From contig CAUYUJ010018333.1 in NCBI GenBank assembly GCA_963575745.1, positions 1 through 27,909 of the forward strand: a stretch of DNA of 27,909 bases, read 5' to 3'. Positions 8,037 through 17,336 of this stretch are shown here, in pieces. Positions within the stretch are counted from its first letter, which is position 1. Each line of letters begins with the position of its first letter. The translations under genes and the position numbers were made by a program. Under the pieces are notes generated by a model that saw only the letters and a program-made list of their open reading frames with translations, made no database searches and was not told the DNA's origin. This DNA is from Prorocentrum cordatum (lineage: Eukaryota; Sar; Dinophyceae; Prorocentrales; Prorocentraceae).

Positions 8037-9330
8037 TTCAGCGAATTCGCTCGCGAGGTGTATGCCTGGATCAACGTGACCACAGGCACCATGGCGCCCT
8101 CCCACAGGCTGCAGCATTGCAGCGTGGTTTGGGAGGCCTCTCGCGGACCATACCCATGCGAGTTCCCCCAGCAGTCATCCATTCCGGCGTTACCATACGT
8201 GGCCGCCATACCGATGGCGCCGCGTACATCATTTTCTTCTATAGTACGAAGTTCGAGAACCTAGAAGAGGAACGCCAACTTATCTCTGGCACTGCTCTCA
8301 TGGATGTTCGAGACCACGCGGGAGAACGGGTCGACCAGATTTTGGCACGCTTCCAGATAGCCCGCTACGAGCCTGAAACAGTAGGCTTCAAAATCCCCAA
8401 CTTCCAAATACTAGCAGTCATCTTATTCAGAGCCTCAGGAGTGGGGGCGTCGCGTGCACAAGAACTCCTACAGCCACTAAACCACCACATGCCGAGGGAC
8501 CAGCAACAATTTGACGCTACTCGAACGTATGAGGTCACATGTCCACATCGCTGAGAGAGCCCCTGGCAATATTGGTGGTATCTTCAGTCAAGGTCGCTGC
8601 ACCGAGACCTTTCACGCTGAGGCTAACGCAGGGCGAATTGCTACCACCGTCTGGAATGACGATCCGCAACCAGCGGAGGCCGCCACACGATTGATTCAAA
8701 TGGTGGTTCGGCTTTGGGTTTGCAAGACTCCCGGGTCAGGTTTCGGGGGCCGCCAGATACGGCGGCCCCTACTCAAGCCATTACCCTACTGGGCTCGGCG
8801 GGGCAACCTGCCGAGTCCGACTTCGACTCTGGAACCGATGCTGACACGTCTTCGGACGATGAGGTCACCGCCCTAGACTACTCCGACATGCCCACGTACC
8901 TCGCGGAAGAACGACAGGAGCCATGGTTATTCTTATGATATCAGAAGCATTAACGAAGGTGGAGACGGTTTATGAAGAAGCCAGGCCGCAAGGTACGACG
9001 CATTATCCGACGGGCAATCAGGGGGAAGGGTAAGGGTCGCAGCAAGGGCAACGGTAAAACGCGGCGATTGTATGGCAGAAACATGCCAGCATGTCTAGCA
9101 CCCCTTACTGGTACGCAATATGAGAGACGTTCCTAGGCGCAAGCAGGGGCCGTAGGCTCACTTCAGGAAATGGTAAGGGGCGTCGGGGCAACCCGAAAGA
9201 TGCTAACGGTGAAGCAACGGAGCGTGACATATGCCAAAGCACACTACATGTTCGCCGCGAGTGCCCTCAGGGCGATGGGGGAGGCAGATGTCCGTCGGTA
9301 CATTTGGTTCAAACTCATTCGGACATGTAG
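8037..9330 (+). pseudogene. Degraded Ty1/copia-like Gag (dinoflagellate type)
   Basis: Gag-like blocks occur in the expected order but in changing frames. 8037-8137 (frame 3) gives EFAREVYAWINVTTGTMAPS. 8131-8528 (frame 2) includes RVPPAVIHSGVTIRG and a ~100-residue helical stretch to LLQPLNHHMPRDQQQFD. 8529-8700 (frame 3) gives HIAERAPGNIGGIF. 8714-9133 (frame 2) has an Asp/Ser-rich part, two stops (8936 and 8951) and RRWRRFMKKPGRKVRR with a GKGKGRSKGNGK basic tract. 9133-9327 (frame 1) has GNGKGRRGNPKDANG and a zinc knuckle whose first Cys is Arg (RDICQSTLHVRREC, where the CxxCx4Hx4C pattern lacks C1). At least four frameshifts and three in-frame stops make this a dead copy. The family match is from memory of dinoflagellate copia proteins. 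Confidence 0.75.
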
Positions 9331-10596
9331 TATGTCGACTGGAAGACACTTCTAGCCGACCCTGCCGACAGCTCAGTTGCAGTTGCTAACTTCATAGCTG
9401 CTAGATATCTGAGTGCCAGTCTGTCCTTCGAGAACGATGCCGATGAGCTGTTCGAGGAGATATTCACTGGCCACAGTGAGGTGGACCTGGCAGATTGGCT
9501 GGGTACACCCATCGCGAGGCAACCTGCCGATGTTGCAGTTGTCGAGAATGCCCATATGCCCGCCGACGCAGATCACGAACTGGCGGGGGCGCCCGCGGAT
9601 TCAGCTGCTATTATTCCTGCGACAGAAGAGGGCGCGCAATTGATGATCCATCCTCGGGTCATTCGTAGTCCGACAAACATGGAATTGAGTGGTGATGACC
9701 ATTGGCGGGGGGGCCCGCGAGATGCGGGCGACCTGTCCGAGCGCGCCCAGTGCGAGTTTGGCCGCGACGAAGAGTTCCACGATGCATTCGCATCCTCGGA
9801 TCGCTCCCAGGGCCGCCAGGAGAGATCGCTCCCAGGGCCGCCTGGGGACGTAAGCACAGCGCTGAAGACGATGACGGAGAATGGGAATATGATTCACGTC
9901 TGCTACGTCGCAGTCGGGTCTGCAGTGCTTCGCCCGAACGTGCGCGCGCGCTCCAGCGGCGCTCGCTCTAGCGGCCGCCAGCGCCCTCATATTCCTGATG
10001 CGAGGGCCCCAAAGACCCCTTCAAGGAAGGGTCGCACACCCGATGGTCCTCCGCGAAGGGGGCGATTGCGGGGGCACCCGCGTCAGCGGGAACGACTTCG
10101 AGAATAATATCCAGGAGGTAAAATGCAGCGCCTTGTTCACCGCGCGAGCGCTGGATCGGCCCGCCAGAGCGCGGACCCCGATGCGATGCGACACTGGCTG
10201 AACAAGGGCTGGGCCGAGCACCGGATTCGCCGCTGGCATTCTCTTCGCAATGTTGAACGGGATGGCGAGGGCATAGTCATCCGCTCCAAATGGAAAGGGG
10301 CTGTCTAAACACGAGGGCCCCTTGTGGGGCGTGGTTCCAAGCGGGCCATTATCGAGGGGCGTGGGCTTTGCTGAGGTGTTGCTGCATTGTTCGAGTATGC
10401 CGACCATCCGCTCGGCTGCCCCATGTCGCGCCCATCAAGGGGCCCCAACTATCGCAAGACACCGTGGGTCTGGTCTCGCGGTGATTGTCGGGGTCGCTGC
10501 GCGGATCCGAACATGGCACCAAGCAGCGAGCAGTTGGCGTGCTTGGACTACGATCGAGCGACAGCTCAGGAAATAGCCCAATCCGAGAGAATATGA
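9331..10596 (+). pseudogene. Decayed continuation of the retroelement reading frame
   Basis: Frame 1 continues past the TAG at 9328 with few stops (10105, 10306, one near 10372, then 10594). That is far fewer than expected for non-coding sequence of this length. The first part is acidic (DELFEEIF, ADVAVVENAHMPADADHELA), as in linkers after a zinc knuckle. Later parts include LNKGWAEHRIRRWHSL and NYRKTPWVWSRGDCRGRC. I recognise no protease, integrase or reverse transcriptase motif. It could instead be unrelated host sequence fused by decay. Confidence 0.45.
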
Positions 10597-10634
10597 GAAT
10601 CTTTCACCTGCTCATTATTTAACGACGTTCAATC

Positions 10635-11183
10635 GTGCGTGGGCTGCGGGGGAACCTGCTTTGCCCAGACAATAAAGAGGACAATCGGGAAGAATGCGAT
10701 GAAGCGGAAGACATGGCCCAGGCAGTGGACCCCGCAGCAGCGGCTCCTGCAGGGCGCGCCTCGGATTACCCCAGCCCCCTTTCTATTCCTAGAGACGTCA
10801 CTTATTGCCAGGGGGGCCTTGTTGATCTTGCGGGTATCATCGCGGGAGATATGGATCTTCCCCCGGGGAGATTAGTCGCCTACCGCGTTGGGCGGGCTGT
10901 TGACGAAAGGCTGGCCACTACTCAAGATAACCTGGCCATCAGGGGCAAGGCTGCCTTTGGCAATGTGTTCCTCAGAGAGCCTGATGGGGCGGGCCTTAAC
11001 CCCGGCAGAGGGCCCATGCGCTATGGGCCGCGGGCGCCAACAGGGGCAAAGATGCCAGAAGGACCCGATCTAGAGACAACAACCGCGATGAGTCCCATGC
11101 AGAGCAGCGCTGCAAACCAGTTCCACTGGTTGCCGCCTCCAACCAGGCAGATGTCACCAGAAGAGTGCGCGACTGAGACTTAA
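10635..11183 (+). CDS. Unassigned 182-codon ORF
   Basis: An open frame of 182 codons ends at a TAA near 11181. It has mixed codon use and no low-complexity repeat, unlike most long ORFs of the window. Segments such as LVDLAGIIAGDMDLPPGRLV and YRVGRAVDERL look like folded protein, but I cannot name the family. It follows the decayed Gag-derived frame after about 40 bp and in another frame, so it may be a pol remnant. It may also be an exon of a host gene, since no clear ATG context marks its start. Confidence 0.35.
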   Translation: MRGLRGNLLCPDNKEDNREECDEAEDMAQAVDPAAAAPAGRASDYPSPLSIPRDVTYCQGGLVDLAGIIAGDMDLPPGRLVAYRVGRAVDERLATTQDNLAIRGKAAFGNVFLREPDGAGLNPGRGPMRYGPRAPTGAKMPEGPDLETTTAMSPMQSSAANQFHWLPPPTRQMSPEECATET

Positions 11184-11614
11184 AGGCCATGCGCACTAAG
11201 TCCGTTACGCACCAACTCCGTGACATTCAGTTGCCGCGCCACGGAGGGCTCATTTTTGACCGTCGGTCAGGTTTTTGACCGGCGATCGACAATAAACAGC
11301 CATTTGTTCTCGGAACTGGTCTCGACGCAAGGTCGTTCGGGCACAAGCTGGATGAGCGATTAAAACGTATCATCCTGGACGAGATCTAGAACAGAGCCGG
11401 AATTCAACGTTGAATGCTTCAGCCAGCGTTTGGCTCTAGACTAAGTTTGGGGACTGCGCCAAACAAAATTGTCTAACAGTCTGGCGCGGCCAATGCTGGA
11501 GTCCAAGCTCTGTGAATGACCACGTAACAGCAGCCCCCTCAACCTCAAACCCATCCCCGACCACCACGTCCAGACACGACTAGCGCAAGACTGGCGCTGT
11601 GCAAGGAATGCGAT
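11184..11614. other. No gene seen; short direct repeat
   Basis: No ORF or RNA gene is recognised. TTTTTGACCG occurs twice 21 bp apart (about 11252 and 11273), next to GTCGGTCAG and GCGATCG. The stretch may be the 3' flank of the retroelement. Confidence 0.4.
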
Positions 11615-11743
11615 CGGGAGGAGGGGGAGAGGAGGAGGAGGAGGAGGGAGAGGAAGAGGAGGAGGAAAAGGAAGAGGAGGAGGAGGCGGAGGAGGAGGAG
11701 GAGGAGCAGGAGGAGGAGGAGGAGGAGGAGGAGGAGGAAGAGG
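11615..11743 (+). repeat. (GGA)n purine tract
   Basis: GGA/GAG/GAA triplets run without pyrimidines except for isolated C. A closely similar tract precedes the same downstream sequence at 22436-22526 and 27124-27211, so tract and follower belong to one repeat. Confidence 0.9.
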
Positions 11744-11920
11744 GGCGGGGATGCTAAGGAGGGGAGTGAGCGGAGGGTTGAGAGGGGGAACCGTAAAACA
11801 GCGGAACCAGAACCCGGAACAAGTTCGGCTGAGAGTTAGACGCGATGTTCGGTATCAAGAACGCTTCTTGCCGCCAAACATGAATCACATTGCCTCATTG
11901 CCCAGAGTAGCAACCGAGTT
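11744..11920 (+). repeat. Dispersed repeat R2, copy 1
   Basis: It aligns with 22527-22703 and 27212-27388. Shared blocks include GGGAGTGAGCGGAGGG, AGCGGAACCAGAA, CGGTATCAAGAACG and TTGCCCAGAGTAGCA. In one frame all copies read RNQNxxQxRLR then RYQERF, PPxMNHIA and LPRVA. The differences between copies are mostly amino-acid changing, so selection is not evident. Here R2 runs straight into R1. Confidence 0.8.
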
Positions 11921-11923
11921 TTT

Positions 11924-12271
11924 TTGTTGGGGGGGCGGGTATTCCAGCGAGGAGGAGTAGGAAGGTTGATGGTCGAGACGTGTAAGCGTTCTCTGGTATC
12001 TGTTGGCCCCTGGAGGCCGAGTGCCTCCAGGTGCTTCCGCGAACATCATCGGAGCAATGGGAGATTTTGGATGTGGGCGAGGACGGGTTCGCTAGATCTT
12101 TTGTTGAGATTCTGTCATGTCTTGCTGTGTGTACCGTCAGGACACTGACAGAAGGACCCCTTTCGGCTCGTGCGGGGCTTCCGTTTCCGGGCCGTTGGGG
12201 TCGTGGTCGAGGTCGGGGCCGTGGCCGAGGCTCGCGGAAGCCAGTAAAGCCGTTCAGTTCCATATTCAGCG
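11924..12271. repeat. Dispersed repeat R1, copy 2
   Basis: This is the partner of 2191-2544. It directly follows R2, whereas copy 1 does not, so R1 and R2 are separate modules. After its end (GTTCAGTTCCATATTCAGCG) the two loci diverge at once. This copy is followed by CCCTTTGCGG and copy 1 by the duplicated gene segment. Confidence 0.85.
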
Positions 12272-12319
12272 CCCTTTGCGGTAGCACGATTACTGTGGAG
12301 CCCTTTTCGTCACGGCCGG

Positions 12320-12440
12320 TCTCCTCCCTCTTCTTCTCGTCCTTCTCCTTCTCCTCTTCCTTTCTATTCCTCCTCCTGCACCCTCCTCCTCCTCCTCCTC
12401 CTCCTCCTCCCCCCTCCTCCTCCTCCTCCTCCTCCTTCTC
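12320..12440 (+). repeat. (CTC)n pyrimidine tract
   Basis: CTC/CCT/TTC triplets dominate, with one GCA interruption near 12378. Proline- and serine-rich ORFs on the plus strand and Glu/Gly/Arg ORFs on the minus strand here are artefacts. Confidence 0.9.
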
Positions 12441-13380
12441 TCCGCCTCGCAACCCTGGCCAGAGCACGACCCAGGAGAGGTCTCGGGGTGGATCTTGGCG
12501 GGGATTGGGAGACACAGCAGCAGAACAGATGAAGTCGATCTTGGACACGCCGCTGCCGACGCGCATCCCCGCCAGTTGGTTGTTGCTGAAGCTGTCCCTG
12601 GCCCAAGGCGCCTCCAGCATTTCCAGGGAGGCCCATCTGGCCTGCAGATCATCCCTCACGAGGCCCAGGGGGCCCCAGCCATCCCTGGCGCGGAAGTGGG
12701 CCGGAAGCGGAAGCGCCCCAGAGCGGCCCCATTTAGGGGGGTGTTGAGATATTCCTTCGCTGCTCCTACCCTCCTCATCTTCCCCTCAGAGCTCCTACCT
12801 TCCCAACTGTCGGGGGTTGCGAAAGGTGCCCCTTGCCCAAGGTGCCCCCTGCTTTTCTCGCTCAATCTTAGAGCCCCTGCAGCCCTCTGGGCCCCGTGGT
12901 GGGGTGCTCTGGAGGCCGTGGAGGCCTCCCTGGAAATACTGGGGGCACCTCGGGCCAGGGGCACTTTAGAAACACTAGGAACTGCCCCCCCCTCTCTCTG
13001 CACATTCCTCCTCCCCAATTTCCCAACTCCCCAGCTCCCTTTCCTCCCGCGTGCTCCTCCCAACTTCATCCTCATCCTCCCCCTCCAAATTCAGGGGCAA
13101 CGATTCGGGGGATAGGCATAGGAGGGGATGTATCGACCCCCAATCGCACACTGATCGCCGATAGGGGTTAGCCACACACCGCTCGGAAGGTGCAGTTTCG
13201 CTATCGGAGGCCGATCGCAGGTCTATCGGCGATGTATCGTTGATTCCAGGTCGATGTTCCCCCCCCCCCCGAGCCAGCCTCCCCCCCGATCGTTGCCCCT
13301 CAGGAAGGGGGGCTGGAAGCGGAAGCGCCCCAGGGCACCTCCGCCCTGGGGGCCAGTGGGTCCTCCCCTCAATGTTCCTA
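12441..13380. other. No gene assigned; contains an inverted repeat pair
   Basis: 12597-12637 and 12920-12963 are inverted copies (about 34 of 40 positions; core GGCCTCCCTGGAAATxCTGG). Short direct repeats are also present: GGAAGCGGAAGCGCCCCAG at about 12703 and 13314, and TATCGGCGAT/GATCGCCGAT palindrome-like words at 13155-13235. The overlapping ORFs on both strands have no recognisable domain. Confidence 0.5.
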
Positions 13381-13421
13381 CCTTCCTCCTCCTCCTCCTC
13401 TTCCTCCTCCTCCTCCTCCCC
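13381..13421 (+). repeat. Short (CTC)n tract
   Basis: This is a run of CCT/TCC triplets of about 40 bp, following a stretch similar to the segment before 12780 (GGAAGCGGAAGCGCCCCAG and CTCCTACCTTCC). Confidence 0.85.
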
Positions 13422-13780
13422 TGTTGAAGCGATCTGGACTTGTCTTCTATGGGCGTCTCCTCCCACCGTCCTCCTCAATCTCCCGCCCACTGCTCATAGC
13501 CGTGGTCTCCTCCTGATCACAAAAAAGAGCTCGTTTTGCAAACACAAGCGGTGCAACGCGCACAGCAACAACATCACGCACACGCGCACCAAACATCGCA
13601 TCAGCAAAGCACAATCATGTCGATTCACATATGTCCTAGGAACACATAGCGGAGTCTGTGTCGACAGATAGTGCAGCAAACAGCGCTCCCCCCCCCCAGA
13701 CGCGCCACTGGGCACTGTTGTTATTTGTTTCGTGTTTTTTCGGTAGCAATTCCTGGGACCCTTTTATACCCTCATTCCGG
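13422..13780. other. No gene seen
   Basis: Mixed-composition sequence with an A-rich patch (13520-13530) and a stretch rich in CA-type words (13550-13640). No ORF with a recognisable domain, and no RNA gene signature, was found. Confidence 0.4.
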
Positions 13781-13930
13781 CTTTAGCGTCGATTAGCGTC
13801 GATTAGTCGATTAGCGTCTGGGATTTGATACGAGAGCGCCGATTTAGCGTCTCTGAGCTTCGATTAGCGTCGATTGAGCGTCGATTCAGCGTCAGTTGGC
13901 GTCGACCAGCGTCGATCAGCGTCGATGCGC
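13781..13930 (+). repeat. Minisatellite of TTAGCGTCGA units
   Basis: AGCGTCGATT and close variants (AGCGTCTGGG, GGCGTCGACC, AGCGTCGATC) recur about ten times at irregular 10-20 bp spacing. The array ends 15 bp before the ATG at 13945. Confidence 0.85.
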
Positions 13931-13944
13931 AAGAACCGACAAAG

Positions 13945-14121
13945 ATGGTATGGGAGGCTCCCGTGAGACGCCACCGAATGCTTTTTCGTTTCGCTGTTTG
14001 CCTGTGGATTTTGCTTCTGGGGATCCCCGTCGTGGCACTGCCCTCGGGGGCGGCAAAGAGGGGGGTGATGATTAGGGGGGGTGGATATCATGGTGACGGC
14101 CATGATATCTCCCCAGATCCT
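13945..14121 (+). CDS. Possible first exon with signal peptide or membrane anchor
   Basis: The ATG at 13945 opens MVWEAPVRRHRMLF, then a strongly hydrophobic stretch (FAVCLWILLLGIPVVAL), then a small-residue region (PSGAAKRG). That is a typical secretory signal or type II anchor. Beyond about residue 50 the frame runs into CTC-tract proline/leucine sequence that is unlikely to be coding, so an intron donor or decay must lie before about 14150. I set the end where informative sequence stops. No family is recognised. Confidence 0.3.
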
Positions 14122-14151
14122 CAGAGACCTCCCCAGATCTCAGCACGTCCC

Positions 14152-14275
14152 TGGCCCCCCCCCCCCCTCCTCCTCCTCCTCCTCCTCTTCCTCCTCCTCC
14201 GCCTCCTCTTCCTCCTGCTCCTCCTCCTCCTCCTCCTCCTCCTCCTCCTTCTTCCCCTCCTCCTTCTCCCCTTGG
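14152..14275 (+). repeat. (CTC)n pyrimidine tract
   Basis: A poly-C run followed by CTC/TCC triplets with rare G. It creates poly-Leu/Ser/Pro ORFs on plus and poly-Glu/Arg/Gly on minus, all artefacts. Confidence 0.9.
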
Positions 14276-15050
14276 CCGCGCACGTGCCGCCGGCCATGAT
14301 TTGCGCCCCCCCCTCTTGGACGCCCCCCCCCCCCTTGGCCGCCCCCGATGCCCCTGCCCTCCCGCCGCCTCCGCGGCCTCGGCACACCTCTGCGCGCCCC
14401 GTCGCGCTCAGCACCTCCTTGCCTGCCCTCGCCCTTTCTCCCCCCCCCCTGCGCCGCGAGCCTCGACTCTCGATCCTCGATCCTCCCTATCGAGCCTCGA
14501 TCCTCATCCTTCTCCTCGAGCCTCGATCCTCCTCCTCCTCGATCCTCCTCCTCCTCGATCCTCGATGCTCCTCGATGCTTCTCCCCTCCTGCTTCCACTC
14601 CTCCTCTGTCTCCTGCTCCCCCTCCATCCCGAGTGGCAACGTCAGGGGGGCACAGGCTCAAGGGGGGGGGGGGCGCGCACCGACCCCCCCTCGCCCGCTC
14701 CTCGCGGGCAGGGGCCTTGTAGCCCACCCCGCGCGGGAGCGCGCAGATTCGCCATCGGGGGCACATCGCCGGTCCGTCGGGGACTCGTGCGACGATGCCA
14801 GGTCGATGCTTCCCCCCCTGAGCCGATCTGCTCCTATCGTTCCCTGCTCATCCTCCTGCCCGTGCTCGATCCTCGGCCCTCCAGTCTCCTGCCCTTCTCC
14901 TTCTCGCCGTCCTGCATCATCTACCCTTGCTCAAAATAGCGCAGGTCGGGTCTTGGAGTGTTCCCCGTTTGCCTGGCGACCTTATGATTCGCACAGCGGT
15001 CGAGGCCGAGTCGGGTGAAGTTTGGGGTCGCGCAGTATTTGTCCTGTTTC
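14276..15050. other. Pyrimidine-rich spacer with TCGATCCTC repeats
   Basis: TCGATCCT(C) words cluster at 14460-14585 (CGATCCTCGATCCTC type). A block at 14798-14824 (CCAGGTCGATGCTTCCCCCC) repeats 13246-13274. No recognisable gene was found. Confidence 0.5.
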
Positions 15051-16208
15051 CTGGTCTTCTTCTTCTTATTCTTCTTCTTCCTCCTCCACCTGCTCCACTC
15101 GGAAGAGTCCTCTATCCTCGATCCTCGATCCCTGTGTGTCGCCCCGCGGTCATTTCCGTCTCAAGGACGGTTGCGGGCTGGGGGCGCTCCGCGAAGCCAC
15201 CGCGGGGCGGCCGCGCGCTCCCGGCTGCCCCCGCTCGTCCTCTCTCCTCCTCTCCTCCCCTTCCTCTCCTCCCCTTCCTCTCCTCCCCTGCTCTCCCTCT
15301 CCTGCCCTCCCTCCCCTCCTCCCCTTTGTCTCTTTGCTCCCAGGTTCCTCTCGAGCCCGACGCGCGCCGTCGCCGAAGCTCCCGGCTTCGTGCTTCGGGG
15401 GTTGGCGTCGGGCGCGGCCAGGGCGGAGACGCGTCCGTTCCAGAGCGTCCCGCGAGCGTCCGAGGCATCCCCCCGCAGCCGCCAGATCTCGAATGTTCTC
15501 GTCCTCCTCCTCCTCCTCCTCCTCCTCCTCCTCCTCCTCCGCCTCCTCTTCCTCCTCCTCCTCCTTCTCCTCCTCCTCCTTCTTTCTCTCCTCCTCCTCC
15601 TTCTCCTCCTCCTCCTTCTTCTCCTTCACACCTCTCCTCGAGGTGTGATCCTCACTTTTGGATGCTGTCCTCGTCCTGGCTTCGCCTCCCACGCTCCCCG
15701 ATCCGTGGAGCCCGGGCCCACGCACCAGATCCACGGAGCCAACGGCCGGGGGCAGCGGCCTCCTCCTCCTCGCAATGCCCCCCCTCCTCCTCCTGCTCCT
15801 GCTCCTCCTCCCTCCTCCTCCTCGCGATGCCCCTCCTCCTCCTCCTGCTCCTCCCTCCTCCTCTCTCTCCTCCTCCTGCTCCTCCCTCCCTCCTCTCCCC
15901 TCTCCTCCCCCCCCCCCTCCGTGCACCGACCCGGGAAGGGCCGGCAGGCCTGCCTCTCCTCCTCCTCCTCCTCCTCCTCCTCCTCCTCCCGTGCCCCCCT
16001 GCCGCCGCTCGTGCTCCTGCTTCCCCCCCCCCCTCCGTCCTCCCTCCCCCTCCGTCCTCTCTTTCTGCCTCCCTCCCCCGCGTCCTCCTCTCTCCCTCGT
16101 CCCCGTCCTCGTCTTTCCCCCCCCCCCCCCGTTCTCTCTCCCTCCCCCTCTCCCTCCCTCGGCCCCCTCCCCCACCGCCCTCCCTCCCCCCCGCCCTCCC
16201 TGCCCCGG
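15051..16208 (+). repeat. Clustered CTC/CCT/TTC pyrimidine tracts
   Basis: Tracts lie at about 15055-15085 (TTCTTC), 15237-15335 (CCTCTCCTCC), 15500-15635 (CTC/TTC) and 15765-16208 (CTC plus CCCT and poly-C). More complex sequence at 15110-15235, 15340-15495 and 15650-15760 separates them. The strand bias is strong, with nearly all purines in the tracts on the minus strand. Long proline or Leu/Ser ORFs are artefacts. Confidence 0.88.
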
Positions 16209-16210
16209 CG

Positions 16211-16321
16211 ATGGCCTCGCACACGGGCCCCACCGAGAACGTCGCGTGCGGAAAGTGCGGCACCCTGAACCAGGTGCCGTTCGGCCTGTCGCAGTTCAAG
16301 TGCTACGACTGCATGGCGATG
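16211..16321 (+). CDS. LSD1-type zinc-finger protein, first exon (partial)
   Basis: The ATG at 16211 begins MASHTGPTENVACGKCGTLN, then QVPFGLSQFKCYDCMAM. Cys at residues 13, 16, 31 and 34 give CxxC-x14-CxxC, the spacing of LSD1-type plant zinc fingers, and the Gly of that motif is at residue 25. This is compact, non-repetitive sequence emerging from a pyrimidine tract, as expected for a 5' UTR/start. The frame stays open to 16960, but residues after about 45 degenerate into repeat-driven sequence including poly-Glu. I therefore expect an intron donor close to 16322 (ATG|GTCGCC) and place the exon end there by inference. The family is usually regulatory or protein-binding. Confidence 0.55.
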
Positions 16322-17336
16322 GTCGCCTGCCCGCTCCCGAGGGCCTCGGAAGGTCTCGGGCGTCTCCTCCAGGTGTCCCGAGATGGGCCGAGGGCCGCCT
16401 CGAGCGGAAAAAGCTCACGATGGGGCACCGGACGGCCACAGGCAGCCCCATGCCCATGTGAGGAGGAGGAGGAAGAGGAGGAGGAGGAGGAGGAGGGCCG
16501 GCTGTGGGCATCTGGTGCGGGCTGTCGGGCCCCGAGGGGCGCTCCCGTGTCCAGCGGGACTTCCCCCCTCCTTGTCCTGCGTCGCTCCTCTCGGACCTTC
16601 TCGAGGCCGTCGAGGAGCCGGCGGGGCGACCGTGGCTGCGTGGCCATGGTGAGCGTCGCGCGCCAGTCCTCCCCCGCGTGCGCGGCCGCGTCTCCGGCGG
16701 CGCTCCGCTACGAGGGCCTGAGGTCCGGGAGCGTCGGCTGGGCAGTGCCAACGGGAGGTCACGAGGGGTCACCACCACCTGATGGAAAGAATCGAGGAGG
16801 AGGAGGAGGAGGAGGAGGGGCGATGGAGGATCCGATAGGGTTCGGGACGTTCTTCTTGGGCGTCTTTGGGAGTCCCGAGCCATGGCATCGCTTGGGCGTG
16901 TGCATGTTTGCCTCGGCGAGGAAAATTGAGGAGCATCCTGGATCATCCTTCGAAACTTGAGCGCACGAAACTGAACCACGCACGTGGAGTGGACGTCCGA
17001 GCGATGGCAAGGAGGGGCCCTGTGAAGTCAAGCGTCCAGCGGGGTCCTTTTCCTTTGGTAGGTCGCGACCCCCTCAGTGGTGACCCCCCTTTGGCATGGC
17101 CCCAAACTGCACGCCACCCTCCCCCCCCATTGCGTCCCCAGATCTCCGACGATATGTTTTTCACAACCCTCCTGTGTGTGTGTGTGTGTTGATCCTCGTT
17201 TTCAATTCGCAGCGCCGCGCGTCCCCTCCTCCTTTCTCCTCCCCCTCATCCTCTTTTTCCTCGATATTCCCCCCACTTCCCCCTCATCCTCCACTTCCTT
17301 ATTCCCATCACCATCACCATTCACGAATACCCCTCA
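16322..17336. other. Probable intron or downstream sequence of the zinc-finger gene
   Basis: It contains GGA tracts at 16459-16497 and 16795-16818, and a short (TG)n at 17173-17190. A GC-rich open part (16600-16780) could hold a further exon, but no motif identifies one. Nothing else is supported. Confidence 0.4.

Noticed and set aside
14927-16960. 677-codon proline-rich ORF and overlapping Leu/Ser and Glu/Gly ORFs
   Set aside because: Most of the length is CTC-tract translation, open in every frame. Only the segment from 16211 has real motif content and is listed separately.
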